Shown here piece after piece: positions 8,977 through 18,223 of a stretch of 64,000 bases of DNA. A program made the position numbers and the translations under genes. The notes beneath the pieces were generated by a model. The model saw only the letters and a program-made list of their open reading frames with translations. It did not search any database and had not been told where the DNA came from. Each line of letters begins with the position of its first letter. Within the stretch, counting starts at the first letter, position 1. This stretch comes from Prochlorococcus marinus XMU1402 (GTDB lineage Bacteria; Cyanobacteriota; Cyanobacteriia; PCC-6307; Cyanobiaceae): assembly GCF_017696205.1 (NCBI RefSeq), contig NZ_JAAORD010000001.1, forward strand, positions 806,001 through 870,000, given 5' to 3'.

Positions 8977-9393
8977 TTAAGAACGATGGTAAGGGGAGTT
9001 GTTAGATATAGAAATAGCTCTATAGATTTGCTCGATTAGGATTAATCTAGCTAATTCATGAGGAAAAGTTAAAGGAGACAAGCTTAATACAAGATCTGAT
9101 TTTTCTTTTATATCTGAACTAACTCCATCAGTATCACCGATTAAGAAATTAATTTTTTTATTTTTAAAATTCAAGAGTAAGGAACATAGTTCAACTGAAT
9201 TAAACTGTTTCCCTTCTTCACTAAGGGAGATAATAATATTGTTATTGGATCTAAGATTATTTAAATTAAAAGTTTTTAACTCATTAATGATAAGTTCAGG
9301 CATTCTTTTTTTGTATTGATTAATTCCATCTCTAATCCAAAGTTTCTTTATTTTTCCGATAGCGTAAATTGCCAATCTATTACTCTGAAGCAT
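8977..9393 (-). CDS. rlmH: 23S rRNA (pseudouridine1915-N3)-methyltransferase RlmH
   Basis: SPOUT-fold methyltransferase that adds a methyl group to pseudouridine 1915 in helix 69 of 23S rRNA, acting on the assembled 70S ribosome. 138 residues; E. coli RlmH is about 155. Family motifs are [19 protein letters not shown] (SAM-binding knot), [20 protein letters not shown] and the terminal block [14 protein letters not shown] that ends the trefoil knot. The start is ATG. It follows the Asn-rich 110-residue gene by 19 bases and probably belongs to the same transcript. The umuD promoter lies beyond its 3' end. Confidence 0.92.
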   Translation of the reverse strand: MLQSNRLAIYAIGKIKKLWIRDGINQYKKRMPELIINELKTFNLNNLRSNNNIIISLSEEGKQFNSVELCSLLLNFKNKKINFLIGDTDGVSSDIKEKSDLVLSLSPLTFPHELARLILIEQIYRAISISNNSPYHRS

Positions 9394-9412
9394 AAGTAAA
9401 TATTAAAACTAG

Positions 9413-9745
9413 TTATTCATCAAGAAGATAATTAAATTCATCATATAGTTCCTCTTCGGTTGTTAATTTCTTGGAAAAATTATCTTTTTTAGAATTCATA
9501 TTAATTTGATTAATCTCACTTTTTCTTAGTGAATTATTAACGTTAGAGGTCTCTTCTAAAGATTCTGAATTATCAATTAACGAATAAAAAATTTTATTGG
9601 GATCTTCTGAATTAAGTGGATTAGTGATTAAATTATCATTATTAATAATATTTGCAAAATTATTTATATTTTTACTTTCGTTATTTAAATTTTTATTTTT
9701 TTTAAATTTATTGAGTTTATCTAAATCTTTTTTTGATAAGCTCAT
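9413..9745 (-). CDS. conserved-looking, disordered Asn/Lys-rich protein
   Basis: A 110-residue protein with no recognised domain. It is rich in Asn, Lys, Ser, Leu and Glu, with almost no aromatic or hydrophobic core, so most of it is probably disordered. The last part (LTTEEELYDEFNYLLDE) is more compact, acidic and amphipathic and looks like a short docking helix. It starts with ATG and is followed after 19 bases by rlmH on the same strand; rsmA starts divergently 56 bases away. Both neighbours modify rRNA, so a link with ribosome maturation is possible, but that is only from position. Confidence 0.65.
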   Translation of the reverse strand: MSLSKKDLDKLNKFKKNKNLNNESKNINNFANIINNDNLITNPLNSEDPNKIFYSLIDNSESLEETSNVNNSLRKSEINQINMNSKKDNFSKKLTTEEELYDEFNYLLDE

Positions 9746-9801
9746 GATATAAAGTATTAAATAAATTCATATTTAATTTAAACATATTATTTATCTTTTA
9801 G

Positions 9802-10626
9802 ATGAATTCTAAAAACTATCATCAAAAAAAAAGATTTGGACAACACTGGTTGGTAAATAAAAAAATATTAGAAAAAATTAAAGAAATTGCAGTTCTTAAT
9901 GAAAATGACTTTATTTTAGAAATTGGTCCTGGTAAAGGAGCTTTAACATCTAAGTTATTAGATTCAGAAATTAAAAAATTACATGCAATTGAATTAGATA
10001 AAGATTTAATAAATTTATTAAATGATAAATTCAATAATAATGATAAGTTTTCACTTCAGCAGGGAGATATTCTTTCTGTAAATTTAGATTCAGTTAATAA
10101 GAAGATTACAAAAGTGATTGCAAATATTCCTTACAATATAACTGGCCCAATATTGGATATTTTCATAGGTAGATTGGGCATTATAAGAAACTATAGTTAC
10201 GAAAAAATAATATTTTTAATGCAGAAAGACGTTGTAGATAGGATTTTGTCAAAAGAAGGTAGTTCCAATGCTGGTGCGCTTAGTATAAGAATGCAACTTT
10301 TATCAAAAATAAAAAAAATATGTGATGTACCCCCTTCATCATTTAGTCCGCCTCCAAAAGTTTATTCTTCTTTAGTAGTTTTCGAACCAATTAAAAATGA
10401 TTTAAGATTAGATATTAGTCTAGAAAAATATATAGATAAACTTCTTCGAATTTCATTTAATTCAAGAAGAAAAATGCTTAGAAATACTCTTAATTCAATA
10501 CTTTCAAATGAAGAGATAAATGAATTATCTGAATCTTCAAAAGTTTGTTTTAATTTAAGACCACAAGATATTTCAATTGACCAATGGATTAAGCTTGCAG
10601 AAAATTGTATTAAAATTAAAAAATAA
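9802..10626 (+). CDS. rsmA: 16S rRNA (adenine1518/1519-N6)-dimethyltransferase
   Basis: RsmA/KsgA dimethylates two adjacent adenines in helix 45 of 16S rRNA late in 30S assembly. 274 residues, the normal length. It opens with [16 protein letters not shown] (FGQHxL is family-specific), then SAM motif [16 protein letters not shown] and the catalytic [11 protein letters not shown] (the NxPY motif), and [14 protein letters not shown]. The C-terminal helical domain ([14 protein letters not shown]) contacts RNA. ATG start. ispE follows after 12 bases on the same strand, so they are likely co-transcribed. Confidence 0.96.
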   Translation: MNSKNYHQKKRFGQHWLVNKKILEKIKEIAVLNENDFILEIGPGKGALTSKLLDSEIKKLHAIELDKDLINLLNDKFNNNDKFSLQQGDILSVNLDSVNKKITKVIANIPYNITGPILDIFIGRLGIIRNYSYEKIIFLMQKDVVDRILSKEGSSNAGALSIRMQLLSKIKKICDVPPSSFSPPPKVYSSLVVFEPIKNDLRLDISLEKYIDKLLRISFNSRRKMLRNTLNSILSNEEINELSESSKVCFNLRPQDISIDQWIKLAENCIKIKK

Positions 10627-10638
10627 AAATTTAAGTAT

Positions 10639-11574
10639 ATGCAAGATTTAGCTAAAACGAAAATTAATATAAAATCTCCTGCCAAAATAAATTTGCACCT
10701 TGAAGTTATTGGTAAAAGAGAGGATGGATTTCATGAGTTAGCAATGATTATGCAAAATATCGATCTTGCTGATTATTTAGAATTTGAAATTAATAATGAA
10801 GGTTTAATTAAACTTGATTCTGATTGTAATGATTTAAGCTTATCTGATGATAACTTAATTATTAAATCGGCAAATCTATTAAGGAAAAAATCAAATATAG
10901 ATTACGGTGCGAATATATTTTTAAGAAAAAATATTCCAATTGGCGCAGGATTAGCTGGTGGATCCAGTAATGCAGCAGCAACATTAATTGGTCTTAATAA
11001 GTTATGGGATTTGAACTTAGATCAAGAAACATTATGTTCATTAGCATCAACTTTGGGATCAGATATTCCCTTTTTTATAAATGGTGGTATTCAATTATGT
11101 TTTGGAAGAGGAGAAATTTTGGAGAAATTAGATTCAAACTTTGAATATGGAGTAATTCTTTTAAAAAATCCAAATGTATCAGTATCTACAGCTGAAACTT
11201 ATAAAAAATATAGTAATAGATATTGTGATCAATATCTTACTGATAGAGAAATGATTGAGAAAATAAGAAAAAATTTAAGAGATAATGGTTTAAATAACTT
11301 AAATTTTGATAATCAACATTTATCTATTAAAAATGATTTGCAGTTAGTTGTTGAAAATGGAAATGATTCTGTAAAGCAGGCATTATATTTACTTTCTAAA
11401 TTAGAAACTTGTCTCACATTTTCAATGAGTGGATCAGGTCCTACATGCTTTGCACTCTTTAAAGATATAGAGACTGCTAAAAAAGCATTAACTGCAAATT
11501 ATAAATTGTTTAGAAATAAAGGTTACGATTCATGGGTTTGCACTTTCCTTGAAAAAGGAATAACATTCATTTAA
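10639..11574 (+). CDS. ispE: 4-diphosphocytidyl-2-C-methyl-D-erythritol kinase
   Basis: GHMP-family kinase of the MEP pathway; it phosphorylates CDP-methylerythritol on the way to the isoprenoid units used for chlorophyll tails, carotenoids and quinones. 311 residues. Seen are the substrate-binding lysine in SPAKINLHLEV, the ATP-binding glycine-rich loop PIGAGLAGGSSNAAATLIG, TLGSDIPFFINGG with the catalytic aspartate, and the C-terminal MSGSGPTCFALF. ATG start, 12 bases after rsmA. The pathway's first enzyme, dxs, is in this window at 34.2 kb. Confidence 0.96.
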   Translation: MQDLAKTKINIKSPAKINLHLEVIGKREDGFHELAMIMQNIDLADYLEFEINNEGLIKLDSDCNDLSLSDDNLIIKSANLLRKKSNIDYGANIFLRKNIPIGAGLAGGSSNAAATLIGLNKLWDLNLDQETLCSLASTLGSDIPFFINGGIQLCFGRGEILEKLDSNFEYGVILLKNPNVSVSTAETYKKYSNRYCDQYLTDREMIEKIRKNLRDNGLNNLNFDNQHLSIKNDLQLVVENGNDSVKQALYLLSKLETCLTFSMSGSGPTCFALFKDIETAKKALTANYKLFRNKGYDSWVCTFLEKGITFI

Positions 11575-11597
11575 ATTTTTTTATACAAAATTTTATT

Positions 11598-11900
11598 GTG
11601 GCTGATAATAGTAAGGAGAATATTGAAAAAAACATTCCCGAAAAAGGACCATTAAATTTTATTGTAGGATCATTAACAAGTTTTTTATTATTTATTTTTT
11701 TTTATTTTTTAAGTAATAAAATTGCAATTTATTTTTCAGTACATAAACCATCTAATACTTCTGAAATAGTCCAAAATATCTCTTCTAGTATTAATACCTT
11801 AATAATTGGATTATCATTTTTGCTAACTTTCTCTTTTGCTTTTATAGGGATAGGACTTTTTATTGTATTTATTCGCAGTTTTTTTCTGAAGAAAAATTGA
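11598..11900 (+). CDS. DUF3082-like small membrane protein
   Basis: A 100-residue protein beginning with GTG. After a polar amino end it has two hydrophobic segments (around residues 22-46, with FIVGSLTSFLLFIFFYFLS, and residues 68-95, with IIGLSFLLTFSFAFIGIG), joined by a loop with HKPSNTSEIVQNISSSIN. This two-helix layout and its place between ispE and pdhB fit the cyanobacterial DUF3082 family, whose job is unknown. The family name is from memory of layout and carries moderate confidence. It lies 23 bases after ispE. Confidence 0.7.
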   Translation: MADNSKENIEKNIPEKGPLNFIVGSLTSFLLFIFFYFLSNKIAIYFSVHKPSNTSEIVQNISSSINTLIIGLSFLLTFSFAFIGIGLFIVFIRSFFLKKN

Positions 11901-11934
11901 ATTGCCAATATTATTAAGAAAACACTTTCTTTGA

Positions 11935-12030
11935 ATGTCTCTACATGACTTAGGCCTTTTAGTCCTTTTGCTTTCACCTGGAATGATTTTATCAATATTA
12001 CTACTCATAACCTTCGCTGAAGGAGGTTGA
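11935..12030 (+). CDS. candidate 31-residue single-helix membrane peptide
   Basis: An ATG frame of 31 codons ending in TGA. It begins MSLHDLGLLVLLLSPGM, continues with ILSILLLITF and ends AEGG. It is one hydrophobic helix with a Pro-Gly in the middle and no Lys or Asn, unlike random AT-rich translation, which would be full of both. The size and shape recall small subunits of photosynthetic complexes, but it matches none I know (not PetN, PsaM, Psb30 or PsbM). It starts 34 bases after the upstream DUF3082-like gene and ends 49 bases before pdhB. Unrecognised; coding status is inferred. Confidence 0.5.
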   Translation: MSLHDLGLLVLLLSPGMILSILLLITFAEGG

Positions 12031-12079
12031 ATTATTCAAAGTGGTAGGATTATATATGTGATTAATTAGGTAATTAATT

Positions 12080-13063
12080 GTGGCTGGAACATTATTATTT
12101 AATGCTTTGAAAGAGGCAATTGATGAAGAAATGGCAAATGATGTAAATGTTTGCGTTATGGGGGAAGATGTTGGTCAATATGGAGGATCATATAAGGTAA
12201 CTAAGGATTTATATGAAAAATATGGTGAGTTAAGAGTCTTAGATACACCAATTGCAGAGAATAGTTTTACAGGTATGGCTGTGGGTGCAGCAATGACTGG
12301 CTTAAGACCAATAGTAGAAGGAATGAATATGGGTTTTTTGCTTTTAGCTTTTAATCAGATATCAAATAATATGGGTATGCTTAGATATACAAGTGGCGGA
12401 AATTATAAAATACCAGCAGTAGTTCGAGGACCTGGAGGAGTTGGTCGTCAACTTGGTGCTGAGCACAGTCAAAGACTTGAAGCATATTTTCATGCAGTTC
12501 CTGGCATAAAGATTGTTGCATGTAGTACACCCACAAATGCTAAAGGTTTAATGAAAGCAGCTATAAGAGATGATAATCCGGTTCTATTTTTTGAACATGT
12601 TCTTCTATACAACTTATCTGAAGAATTACCTGAGGGTGATTATACTTGCGCTTTAGATCAGGCTGACGTTGTAAAAGAAGGGAAAGATATTACTTTATTG
12701 ACCTATTCAAGAATGAGACATCACTGCCTTAAGGCTGTTGAAGAATTAGAAAAAAAAGGAATAGATGTTGAGTTAATAGATTTAATAAGTTTAAAACCAT
12801 TTGATATGGAAACCATCTCAAAATCAATAAAAAAAACAAATAAAGTAATTATTGTTGAAGAATGTATGAAGACTGGAGGTATTGGTGCAGAATTAATTGC
12901 CTTGATAACAGAAGAGTGTTTTGATGATCTTGATGCCCGACCAATTAGATTATCTAGTCAGGATATTCCTACTCCTTATAATGGAAATCTTGAGAATTTA
13001 ACAATAATCCAACCACATCAAATAGTTGAAAAAGTTGAAGACTTAATTAGTGGGAGTATATAG
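12080..13063 (+). CDS. pdhB: pyruvate dehydrogenase E1 component subunit beta
   Basis: Beta subunit of the E1 part of pyruvate dehydrogenase, which decarboxylates pyruvate with thiamine diphosphate and passes the acetyl unit to lipoyl-E2. 327 residues, usual for the chloroplast/cyanobacterial type. Family words include [57 protein letters not shown] and the C-terminal transketolase domain with [19 protein letters not shown]. The start is GTG. The alpha subunit gene is not in the window. secD follows after 3 bases, an order that suggests joint transcription. Confidence 0.95.
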   Translation: MAGTLLFNALKEAIDEEMANDVNVCVMGEDVGQYGGSYKVTKDLYEKYGELRVLDTPIAENSFTGMAVGAAMTGLRPIVEGMNMGFLLLAFNQISNNMGMLRYTSGGNYKIPAVVRGPGGVGRQLGAEHSQRLEAYFHAVPGIKIVACSTPTNAKGLMKAAIRDDNPVLFFEHVLLYNLSEELPEGDYTCALDQADVVKEGKDITLLTYSRMRHHCLKAVEELEKKGIDVELIDLISLKPFDMETISKSIKKTNKVIIVEECMKTGGIGAELIALITEECFDDLDARPIRLSSQDIPTPYNGNLENLTIIQPHQIVEKVEDLISGSI

Positions 13064-13066
13064 ACA

Positions 13067-14536
13067 ATGAAAAGAAGGCAAGGTTGGCTTTTTTTTATTA
13101 TATTTCTACTTACTTTATCTGTTTATTTATTAATAAATTATCCCTTACAGTTGGGATTGGATTTACAAGGGGGTTCTCAACTTACACTACAAATTATTAA
13201 AGAGGAAGGTAAGGTAACAAGGGATGAACTTGAAGCAGTTAATTCGGTTATAGATAAGCGCGTTAACAATTTAGGAGTTTCTGAGTCTAATTTGCAAACC
13301 CTTGGTGGAGATCAATTGATTTTAGAATTACCAGGAGAGCAAAATCCATTAGTTGCTTCAAGGGTATTAGGTAAGACTGCTTTATTAGAATTTAGAACCC
13401 AAAAACAAGGAACATCAAAAGATTTAAAAACTCTGCAACTACAAAGATTGAGTATTAAAGAATTAATTGAACAATATTCCTTTGCAGAAAAAAATCAAAA
13501 TGATGATAATTTATTAAAAGTTATTCAAGATGATCTTAAAGATATAGAGCAAGAATTGAATTACTCATCTACTAGTAATGATTTATATAGGAAGTTAATT
13601 GAAATCAAAAAATATGTTGATAATGAAATTACAAATTTATTTATTAAAACAGATTTATCTGGTAAGGATCTTATTAACGCTGGAAGGAGACAAGAACAAA
13701 CAAATAGCAATTGGGAAGTTTTATTAACTTTTAGTAATTCAGGAGGTGAAAAGTTTGCAGAAATTACAAAGTCAATTGCTGGCACTAATCAACTATTGGC
13801 TATCATTCTAGATGGCGAATCAATCAGTGAAGCAAGTGTTGGTAATCAGTTTGCTAATACTGGGATTACAGGTGGATCAGCAACAATAAGCGGTAATTTT
13901 AGTGCTGAAAATGCTAGAGAATTAGAAGTTCAACTCAAAGGAGGTTCATTGCCATTGCCAATTGAAATAGTAGAAACTAACACAATAGGTGCTCTGTTGG
14001 GATCTAAAAATATTTTAAAAAGTCTTTATGCAGCTATTAGTGGATTAATTTTTGTTGGTATATTTATGATTTTTAATTATAGAATTTTAGGTTTCGTTTC
14101 AGTTCTATCTCTAGTACTTTATGGTTTCTTTAATTTAGCCCTATATTCATTGATTCCTGTAACTTTGACTTTACCTGGAATATCTGGTCTTATACTTAGC
14201 ATTGGTATGGCTGTTGATGCAAATATTCTAATATTTGAGAGAATTAGAGAAGAATTATATGATGGTAATACTCTTACAAGATCTATTGATAGCGGTTTTC
14301 AAAGAGCTAATTCATCCATAGTTGATGGCCATATTACAACTCTTCTAAGTTGTTTTGTATTGTTTTTATTAGGAACAAATTTTGTTAAGGGTTTTGCAGC
14401 AACATTAGGTATTGGAGTCTTGATAAGCTTGTTTACATCATTAAATTGTTCTAAAACTATTTTGCGATTTTTTACAACATATCAATCTTTGAGACAAAAA
14501 GATCTTTATCTGCCAAGGAATAATTTTTCAAATTAA
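13067..14536 (+). CDS. secD: protein translocase subunit SecD
   Basis: SecD with SecF forms the RND-type complex that pulls proteins out of the SecYEG channel using the proton gradient. 489 residues, shorter than E. coli SecD (615) because the periplasmic P1 region is smaller. Seen are the first membrane helix (GWLFFIIFLLTLSVYLLI), the D1 signature LGLDLQGGSQLTLQI, the periplasmic domain with TGGSATISGNFS, and the C-terminal five-helix block with SIGMAVDANILIFERIREEL. ATG start, 3 bases after pdhB; secF begins 21 bases after the stop. Confidence 0.95.
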   Translation: MKRRQGWLFFIIFLLTLSVYLLINYPLQLGLDLQGGSQLTLQIIKEEGKVTRDELEAVNSVIDKRVNNLGVSESNLQTLGGDQLILELPGEQNPLVASRVLGKTALLEFRTQKQGTSKDLKTLQLQRLSIKELIEQYSFAEKNQNDDNLLKVIQDDLKDIEQELNYSSTSNDLYRKLIEIKKYVDNEITNLFIKTDLSGKDLINAGRRQEQTNSNWEVLLTFSNSGGEKFAEITKSIAGTNQLLAIILDGESISEASVGNQFANTGITGGSATISGNFSAENARELEVQLKGGSLPLPIEIVETNTIGALLGSKNILKSLYAAISGLIFVGIFMIFNYRILGFVSVLSLVLYGFFNLALYSLIPVTLTLPGISGLILSIGMAVDANILIFERIREELYDGNTLTRSIDSGFQRANSSIVDGHITTLLSCFVLFLLGTNFVKGFAATLGIGVLISLFTSLNCSKTILRFFTTYQSLRQKDLYLPRNNFSN

Positions 14537-14557
14537 ATTTTTTATTTATAAATTCCC

Positions 14558-15472
14558 ATGAAATACAATCTTGAGCTAATAAAAAATAAAAAGAGGATAA
14601 TTGGTTTTTCAACTGTTCTTATTTTGATGAGTCTTCTAGGAATTTTATATTCTACTTTTAATACTTCTTATAAGAAACCTATAAATTTAGGGATGGATTT
14701 TGTTGGGGGAAATGAACTAAGGATAGAAAGAGTTTGTGAAGCAGAATGTTCTAATTTTTCTCCTGATTCAGTTTTGGAAAATTTAAGAAAGAACTCTAAA
14801 AATAAAAATCTTTTAAATAATATTAAATTACAATTCCAAAATAATAATAAATTAATTTCAATAAGAACACCTTATTTAAGTATCGAAGAATCAAATAATC
14901 TTATTGCTAATCTTGATAATATTATTGGACCTCTGAATTATGAGAGTAAGGATTCAAGATTAATAGGTCCAAAGCTTGGGAAAAGATTACTTACTAATTG
15001 TGTTACTTCATTGTTGGTTTCTTTATTTGCAATATCTTTATATATAACCATTAGATTTGATAAAAAATATGCATTATTTGCATTATTAGCTTTATTCCAT
15101 GATTTATTAATTGTTTTCGGTATATTCTCCTGGTTAGGAATCATATTATCTGTCGAGGTAAATAGTCTATTTGCTGTATCATTGTTAACTATTGCTGGTT
15201 ATTCTGTAAATGATACTGTTGTTATTTTTGATAGAATTCGTGAGAATTTAAAATCAAATAAAGATGGCTATAACGAAACTATTCAATTATCAGTAAACGA
15301 ATCTTTTAGGCGAACAACCTTTACAAGTATTACAACACTTATTCCTTTATTAAGCATAATTTTGTTTGGATCTTACTCGCTATTTTGGTTTTCCTTGGCT
15401 TTATCATTAGGAATTATAGTTGGAAGTTATTCAAGTATTTTATTGGCTCCATCTTTGTTGCTTAAAGATTGA
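14558..15472 (+). CDS. secF: protein translocase subunit SecF
   Basis: Partner of SecD in the proton-driven export complex of the plasma and thylakoid membranes. 304 residues with six predicted helices. Signatures are NLGMDFVGGNELRIE after helix 1, GPKLGKRLLTNCVTSLLVSL, and AGYSVNDTVVIFDRIRENL (the conserved VNDTVVIFDRIRE block) followed by NESFRRTTFTSITTLIPLL. ATG start, 21 bases after secD. A 10-base palindrome (AGCTTAAGCT) lies between its stop and the next small gene, but it is too short to call a terminator. Confidence 0.95.
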   Translation: MKYNLELIKNKKRIIGFSTVLILMSLLGILYSTFNTSYKKPINLGMDFVGGNELRIERVCEAECSNFSPDSVLENLRKNSKNKNLLNNIKLQFQNNNKLISIRTPYLSIEESNNLIANLDNIIGPLNYESKDSRLIGPKLGKRLLTNCVTSLLVSLFAISLYITIRFDKKYALFALLALFHDLLIVFGIFSWLGIILSVEVNSLFAVSLLTIAGYSVNDTVVIFDRIRENLKSNKDGYNETIQLSVNESFRRTTFTSITTLIPLLSIILFGSYSLFWFSLALSLGIIVGSYSSILLAPSLLLKD

Positions 15473-15490
15473 GCTTAAGCTTCTTGTTTT

Positions 15491-15673
15491 ATGAAATTGA
15501 ATTACTATTTGATAATTTTATTTTCTTTAGTTTTAATAGATCTTTCTACTGAGCTAAGAATATTATTTGATCATTTTACTTTTAGTTCTCTATATTTTGC
15601 TATTGGTAAACATCCCTTAGCTATCTTTATACTTTTTTCATACCCATATTTATATAAAAAATTAATTAAGTAG
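15491..15673 (+). CDS. small membrane protein of 60 residues
   Basis: An ATG frame of 60 codons on the same strand as secDF, 18 bases after secF. Two hydrophobic segments (YYLIILFSLVLIDLS and LAIFILFSYPYLY) flank a short loop with ELRILFDHFTF and GKHPLA. It ends KKLIK. No known family is recognised. The position right after secF, the good spacing and the non-random make-up support it as a real gene, possibly a conserved marine picocyanobacterial protein. It converges on the AI-2E permease gene with 3 bases between. Confidence 0.65.
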   Translation: MKLNYYLIILFSLVLIDLSTELRILFDHFTFSSLYFAIGKHPLAIFILFSYPYLYKKLIK

Positions 15674-15676
15674 TTT

Positions 15677-16720
15677 TTAAATATCTTTAAATGATTCTTT
15701 GATTAAAACCTGTATTACTACTGCTAATGGAAGAGATAGTATTAAGCCTAATGGACCAAAAATGAAGGTAAATCCAAATTGTGATATTAATGTCAAACCA
15801 GGAAGTAGGTTTGCTTTTTTCTTCATTATAGATGGCATTATGATATAGCTTTCAATATTTTGAATGATTACATATGATCCTAAAACTGCCAGTGGTTTCC
15901 AAAAATTATCTAGTAGTGCAATTGAGATTGGAAATATACCACTAATAACTGGACCTATATTCGGAATTATATTAAGAACCATTGCTATTAAAGCATTCGA
16001 GACTACGTATTTGACATCTAATATAGATAAAACTATTAATGATAATAAACCTACTGATAATGAGCTTATAACCATAGAAAAGGTCCAATTTGCTAATGCA
16101 ATATTGCATTTTTCCAGAATATTTCTGAATTTATTACGGTAATTTTTTGGTATTAATAGAAGTATATTTTCTTTATATTGTTTTGGTTCAATAGAAATCA
16201 TCAAACTCACTGCTAATACGAATATTAATCTCAAAAGACCTGAACCTAGATTCCCCGCAATACTAATTAAATTCTTAAAACTTTCTTGAATAGCTTTTGC
16301 AATAGTTGAGACATCTGGAATGGTAACTACATTATTTATTAAACTGAATATGTCTATAACATTTTCTGATTGTTCGCCATAAAATAAGCTATTAAATTTG
16401 TTCAGATTTGTATTGATCAATGTATTTATTTTTGATAAACCATTTGGAATGTCAACTAGTATTTCATTGAATTCTTTTATAAACGGAGGTAATACAAGAA
16501 TAAAAATAGTAAATATTATTACTGATATGACGGCTAAGACAAGAAACAAAGAAATCGATCGAGGAATTTTCAAACCTTTTTGGATTTGATTAGATAAATT
16601 ACATACAATATTTGAAATTACTAAAGAACAAATTATTAGTAGGAGAAAATCCCTTAAAGTCCATACTATTAATAAAGTGATTAATATTACTACTAACTTG
16701 AAATATGATGAACTATTCAA
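15677..16720 (-). CDS. AI-2E/PerM-family transporter
   Basis: A 347-residue membrane protein of the AI-2E exporter (UPF0118, PerM/YdiK/TqsA) family: about eight helices with a large loop after the third. Seen are two starting helices, the extended loop FNEILVDIPNGLSKINTLI, and the late conserved blocks ALIAMVLNIIPNIGPVISGI and GSYVIIQNIESYIIMPSIM, with NLLPGLTLISQFGFTFIFG near the end. The substrate in cyanobacteria is not known; the AI-2 name should not be taken literally. The start is TTG, because the frame is closed by TGA two codons before it. psb28 lies 13 bases upstream on the same strand. Confidence 0.88.
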   Translation of the reverse strand: MNSSSYFKLVVILITLLIVWTLRDFLLLIICSLVISNIVCNLSNQIQKGLKIPRSISLFLVLAVISVIIFTIFILVLPPFIKEFNEILVDIPNGLSKINTLINTNLNKFNSLFYGEQSENVIDIFSLINNVVTIPDVSTIAKAIQESFKNLISIAGNLGSGLLRLIFVLAVSLMISIEPKQYKENILLLIPKNYRNKFRNILEKCNIALANWTFSMVISSLSVGLLSLIVLSILDVKYVVSNALIAMVLNIIPNIGPVISGIFPISIALLDNFWKPLAVLGSYVIIQNIESYIIMPSIMKKKANLLPGLTLISQFGFTFIFGPLGLILSLPLAVVIQVLIKESFKDI

Positions 16721-16733
16721 TTTTCATGATTTT

Positions 16734-17087
16734 CTACTTCTTTTCAGAATATCCTAATCCATTTGATTTGGCATAACTATTTGCAAATCTCATAAATCTG
16801 TCAAAGTCTGGTGTGTTCTTCCAAATATAAACCGCTTCTAAAAATATTGGTTCTCCATCAACAAACTTTACTTTAACTTCTCTAGTTAATATTTCACCTT
16901 CGGAATCTATCATCCGCATACCTGTGATTTCACCGTCTGTAATTGAAGATAATGCCTGAGGTTTTTCAAACAAAAATAATGCTTGACCGGTGGTACCATC
17001 TTTACTCCTAGTTAGTCTTATTTCAGGCACTACTGGTTCATCAGTTCCCTCATAAAATTGTATTTTTGCAGTTTTATTTGTCGTCAT
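16734..17087 (-). CDS. psb28: photosystem II assembly protein Psb28
   Basis: Psb28 binds the cytoplasmic face of CP47 in photosystem II assembly intermediates and affects chlorophyll-protein synthesis. 117 residues, the usual length. Family words include [54 protein letters not shown] and [23 protein letters not shown] start. It is 13 bases upstream of the AI-2E-type permease and 60 bases downstream of mnmH on the same strand, so a joint transcript is possible but not required. Confidence 0.96.
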   Translation of the reverse strand: MTTNKTAKIQFYEGTDEPVVPEIRLTRSKDGTTGQALFLFEKPQALSSITDGEITGMRMIDSEGEILTREVKVKFVDGEPIFLEAVYIWKNTPDFDRFMRFANSYAKSNGLGYSEKK

Positions 17088-17147
17088 AATATTCGGTTAA
17101 TAATTTTTTATCTTAGGAAATATTTTTCATATTCGTTTGTAGTTATT

Positions 17148-18188
17148 TTATAAAACATTATTTATTAACTCTAGGATACTTTCATCATATTTTTTATCAG
17201 TTAAATCTATTATCTCTATATTAGTTTTGCCAACCTTTTCATATTCATAACACTTATCGTAATAATCTAAAACTGATCTGCAAACTAAGTCCCATTTCTC
17301 ATTATGAATTGATTCAAGAGCTATTTTTGTTCTTTGCGGTCCTAGTCTTTTTTTTATCCTTAGTACTGATTCTTGGAGTTCCTCTTTTTTAAATACACTA
17401 TAAGTATCTATTAACTCATCTAACCTGTTAGATTCACTCCTTATAATTTCAATCCTCCTAGAGTTTTTCATCTGATTGAAGAATTCATGAGGAATTTTAC
17501 ATTTACCTATATTTGCACTTTCAGCTTCTACAAAAATATTATTAGAACATTTAAAATAATTTAACTTTTCTGCAATTATATTTTCAAATTGTTCATTTGA
17601 AGGTTGTTTTTTCATTCCTAAACCTCCAAATGTACTTCCTCTATGACAAGCAAATCCTTCAAGATCAATAGTTTGATATTTATATTTATCAAGTAATGAT
17701 AATAATCTTGTCTTCCCTGTTCCTGTTTTCCCGCCAATAACTACTAAATTCAACTTATTTGAAAAACTATCTAATACCCATCTTCTATATACTTTGTATC
17801 CGCCATTAAGTGTAACTATATTTAATTTAAATTTATCTAATAACCATCCAATACTTTGTGAACGCATTCCTCCTCTAGAGCAATATATCCTGATAAATAA
17901 TTCATTATTTTTATTAGGAATAGTTGGATGAGAATCAATACTCTTGAATAAATTATCAAGAAGTAATTCAATTTTTTTTTCAAAAAATTTTAATCCCTCT
18001 ATGACTGCTTTTTTTCTACCTTCTTTTTTGTAAATTGTACCAATTATAGATCTCTCATCATCATCAAATAGAGGAATATTAATAGAATTAGGCATGTGTC
18101 CTTTATAATATTCACTCGGGCTCCTAACATCTATAAGTGGTCCTTTAAAACATCTAAATTTCTCTAGTTCTTTTCTTTTGAAATACAT
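17148..18188 (-). CDS. mnmH: tRNA 2-selenouridine synthase (MnmH/SelU)
   Basis: MnmH acts at the wobble base of some tRNAs; it can geranylate 2-thiouridine and replace sulphur with selenium from selenophosphate. 346 residues. An amino-terminal rhodanese domain opens with PLIDVRSPSEYYKGHMPNSI and holds the catalytic cysteine in YCSRGGMRSQSIGWLL. A P-loop domain follows (VIGGKTGTGKTRLLSLL) with DLEGFACHRGSTFGGLG, a family-specific block. ATG start. It is divergent from the GUN4 gene (35 bases between starts). No selD is present here, so its source of selenium, if any, is unknown. Confidence 0.93.
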   Translation of the reverse strand: MYFKRKELEKFRCFKGPLIDVRSPSEYYKGHMPNSINIPLFDDDERSIIGTIYKKEGRKKAVIEGLKFFEKKIELLLDNLFKSIDSHPTIPNKNNELFIRIYCSRGGMRSQSIGWLLDKFKLNIVTLNGGYKVYRRWVLDSFSNKLNLVVIGGKTGTGKTRLLSLLDKYKYQTIDLEGFACHRGSTFGGLGMKKQPSNEQFENIIAEKLNYFKCSNNIFVEAESANIGKCKIPHEFFNQMKNSRRIEIIRSESNRLDELIDTYSVFKKEELQESVLRIKKRLGPQRTKIALESIHNEKWDLVCRSVLDYYDKCYEYEKVGKTNIEIIDLTDKKYDESILELINNVL

Positions 18189-18223
18189 GGATAGTTTTTA
18201 CTTTTTAGATTGAATTTTTTAAA

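Noticed and set aside
11823-12008. minus-strand frame of 61 codons near pdhB
   Set aside because: Basic, Lys/Ser-rich and overlaps both the DUF3082-like gene and the 31-residue frame, which is a better candidate.
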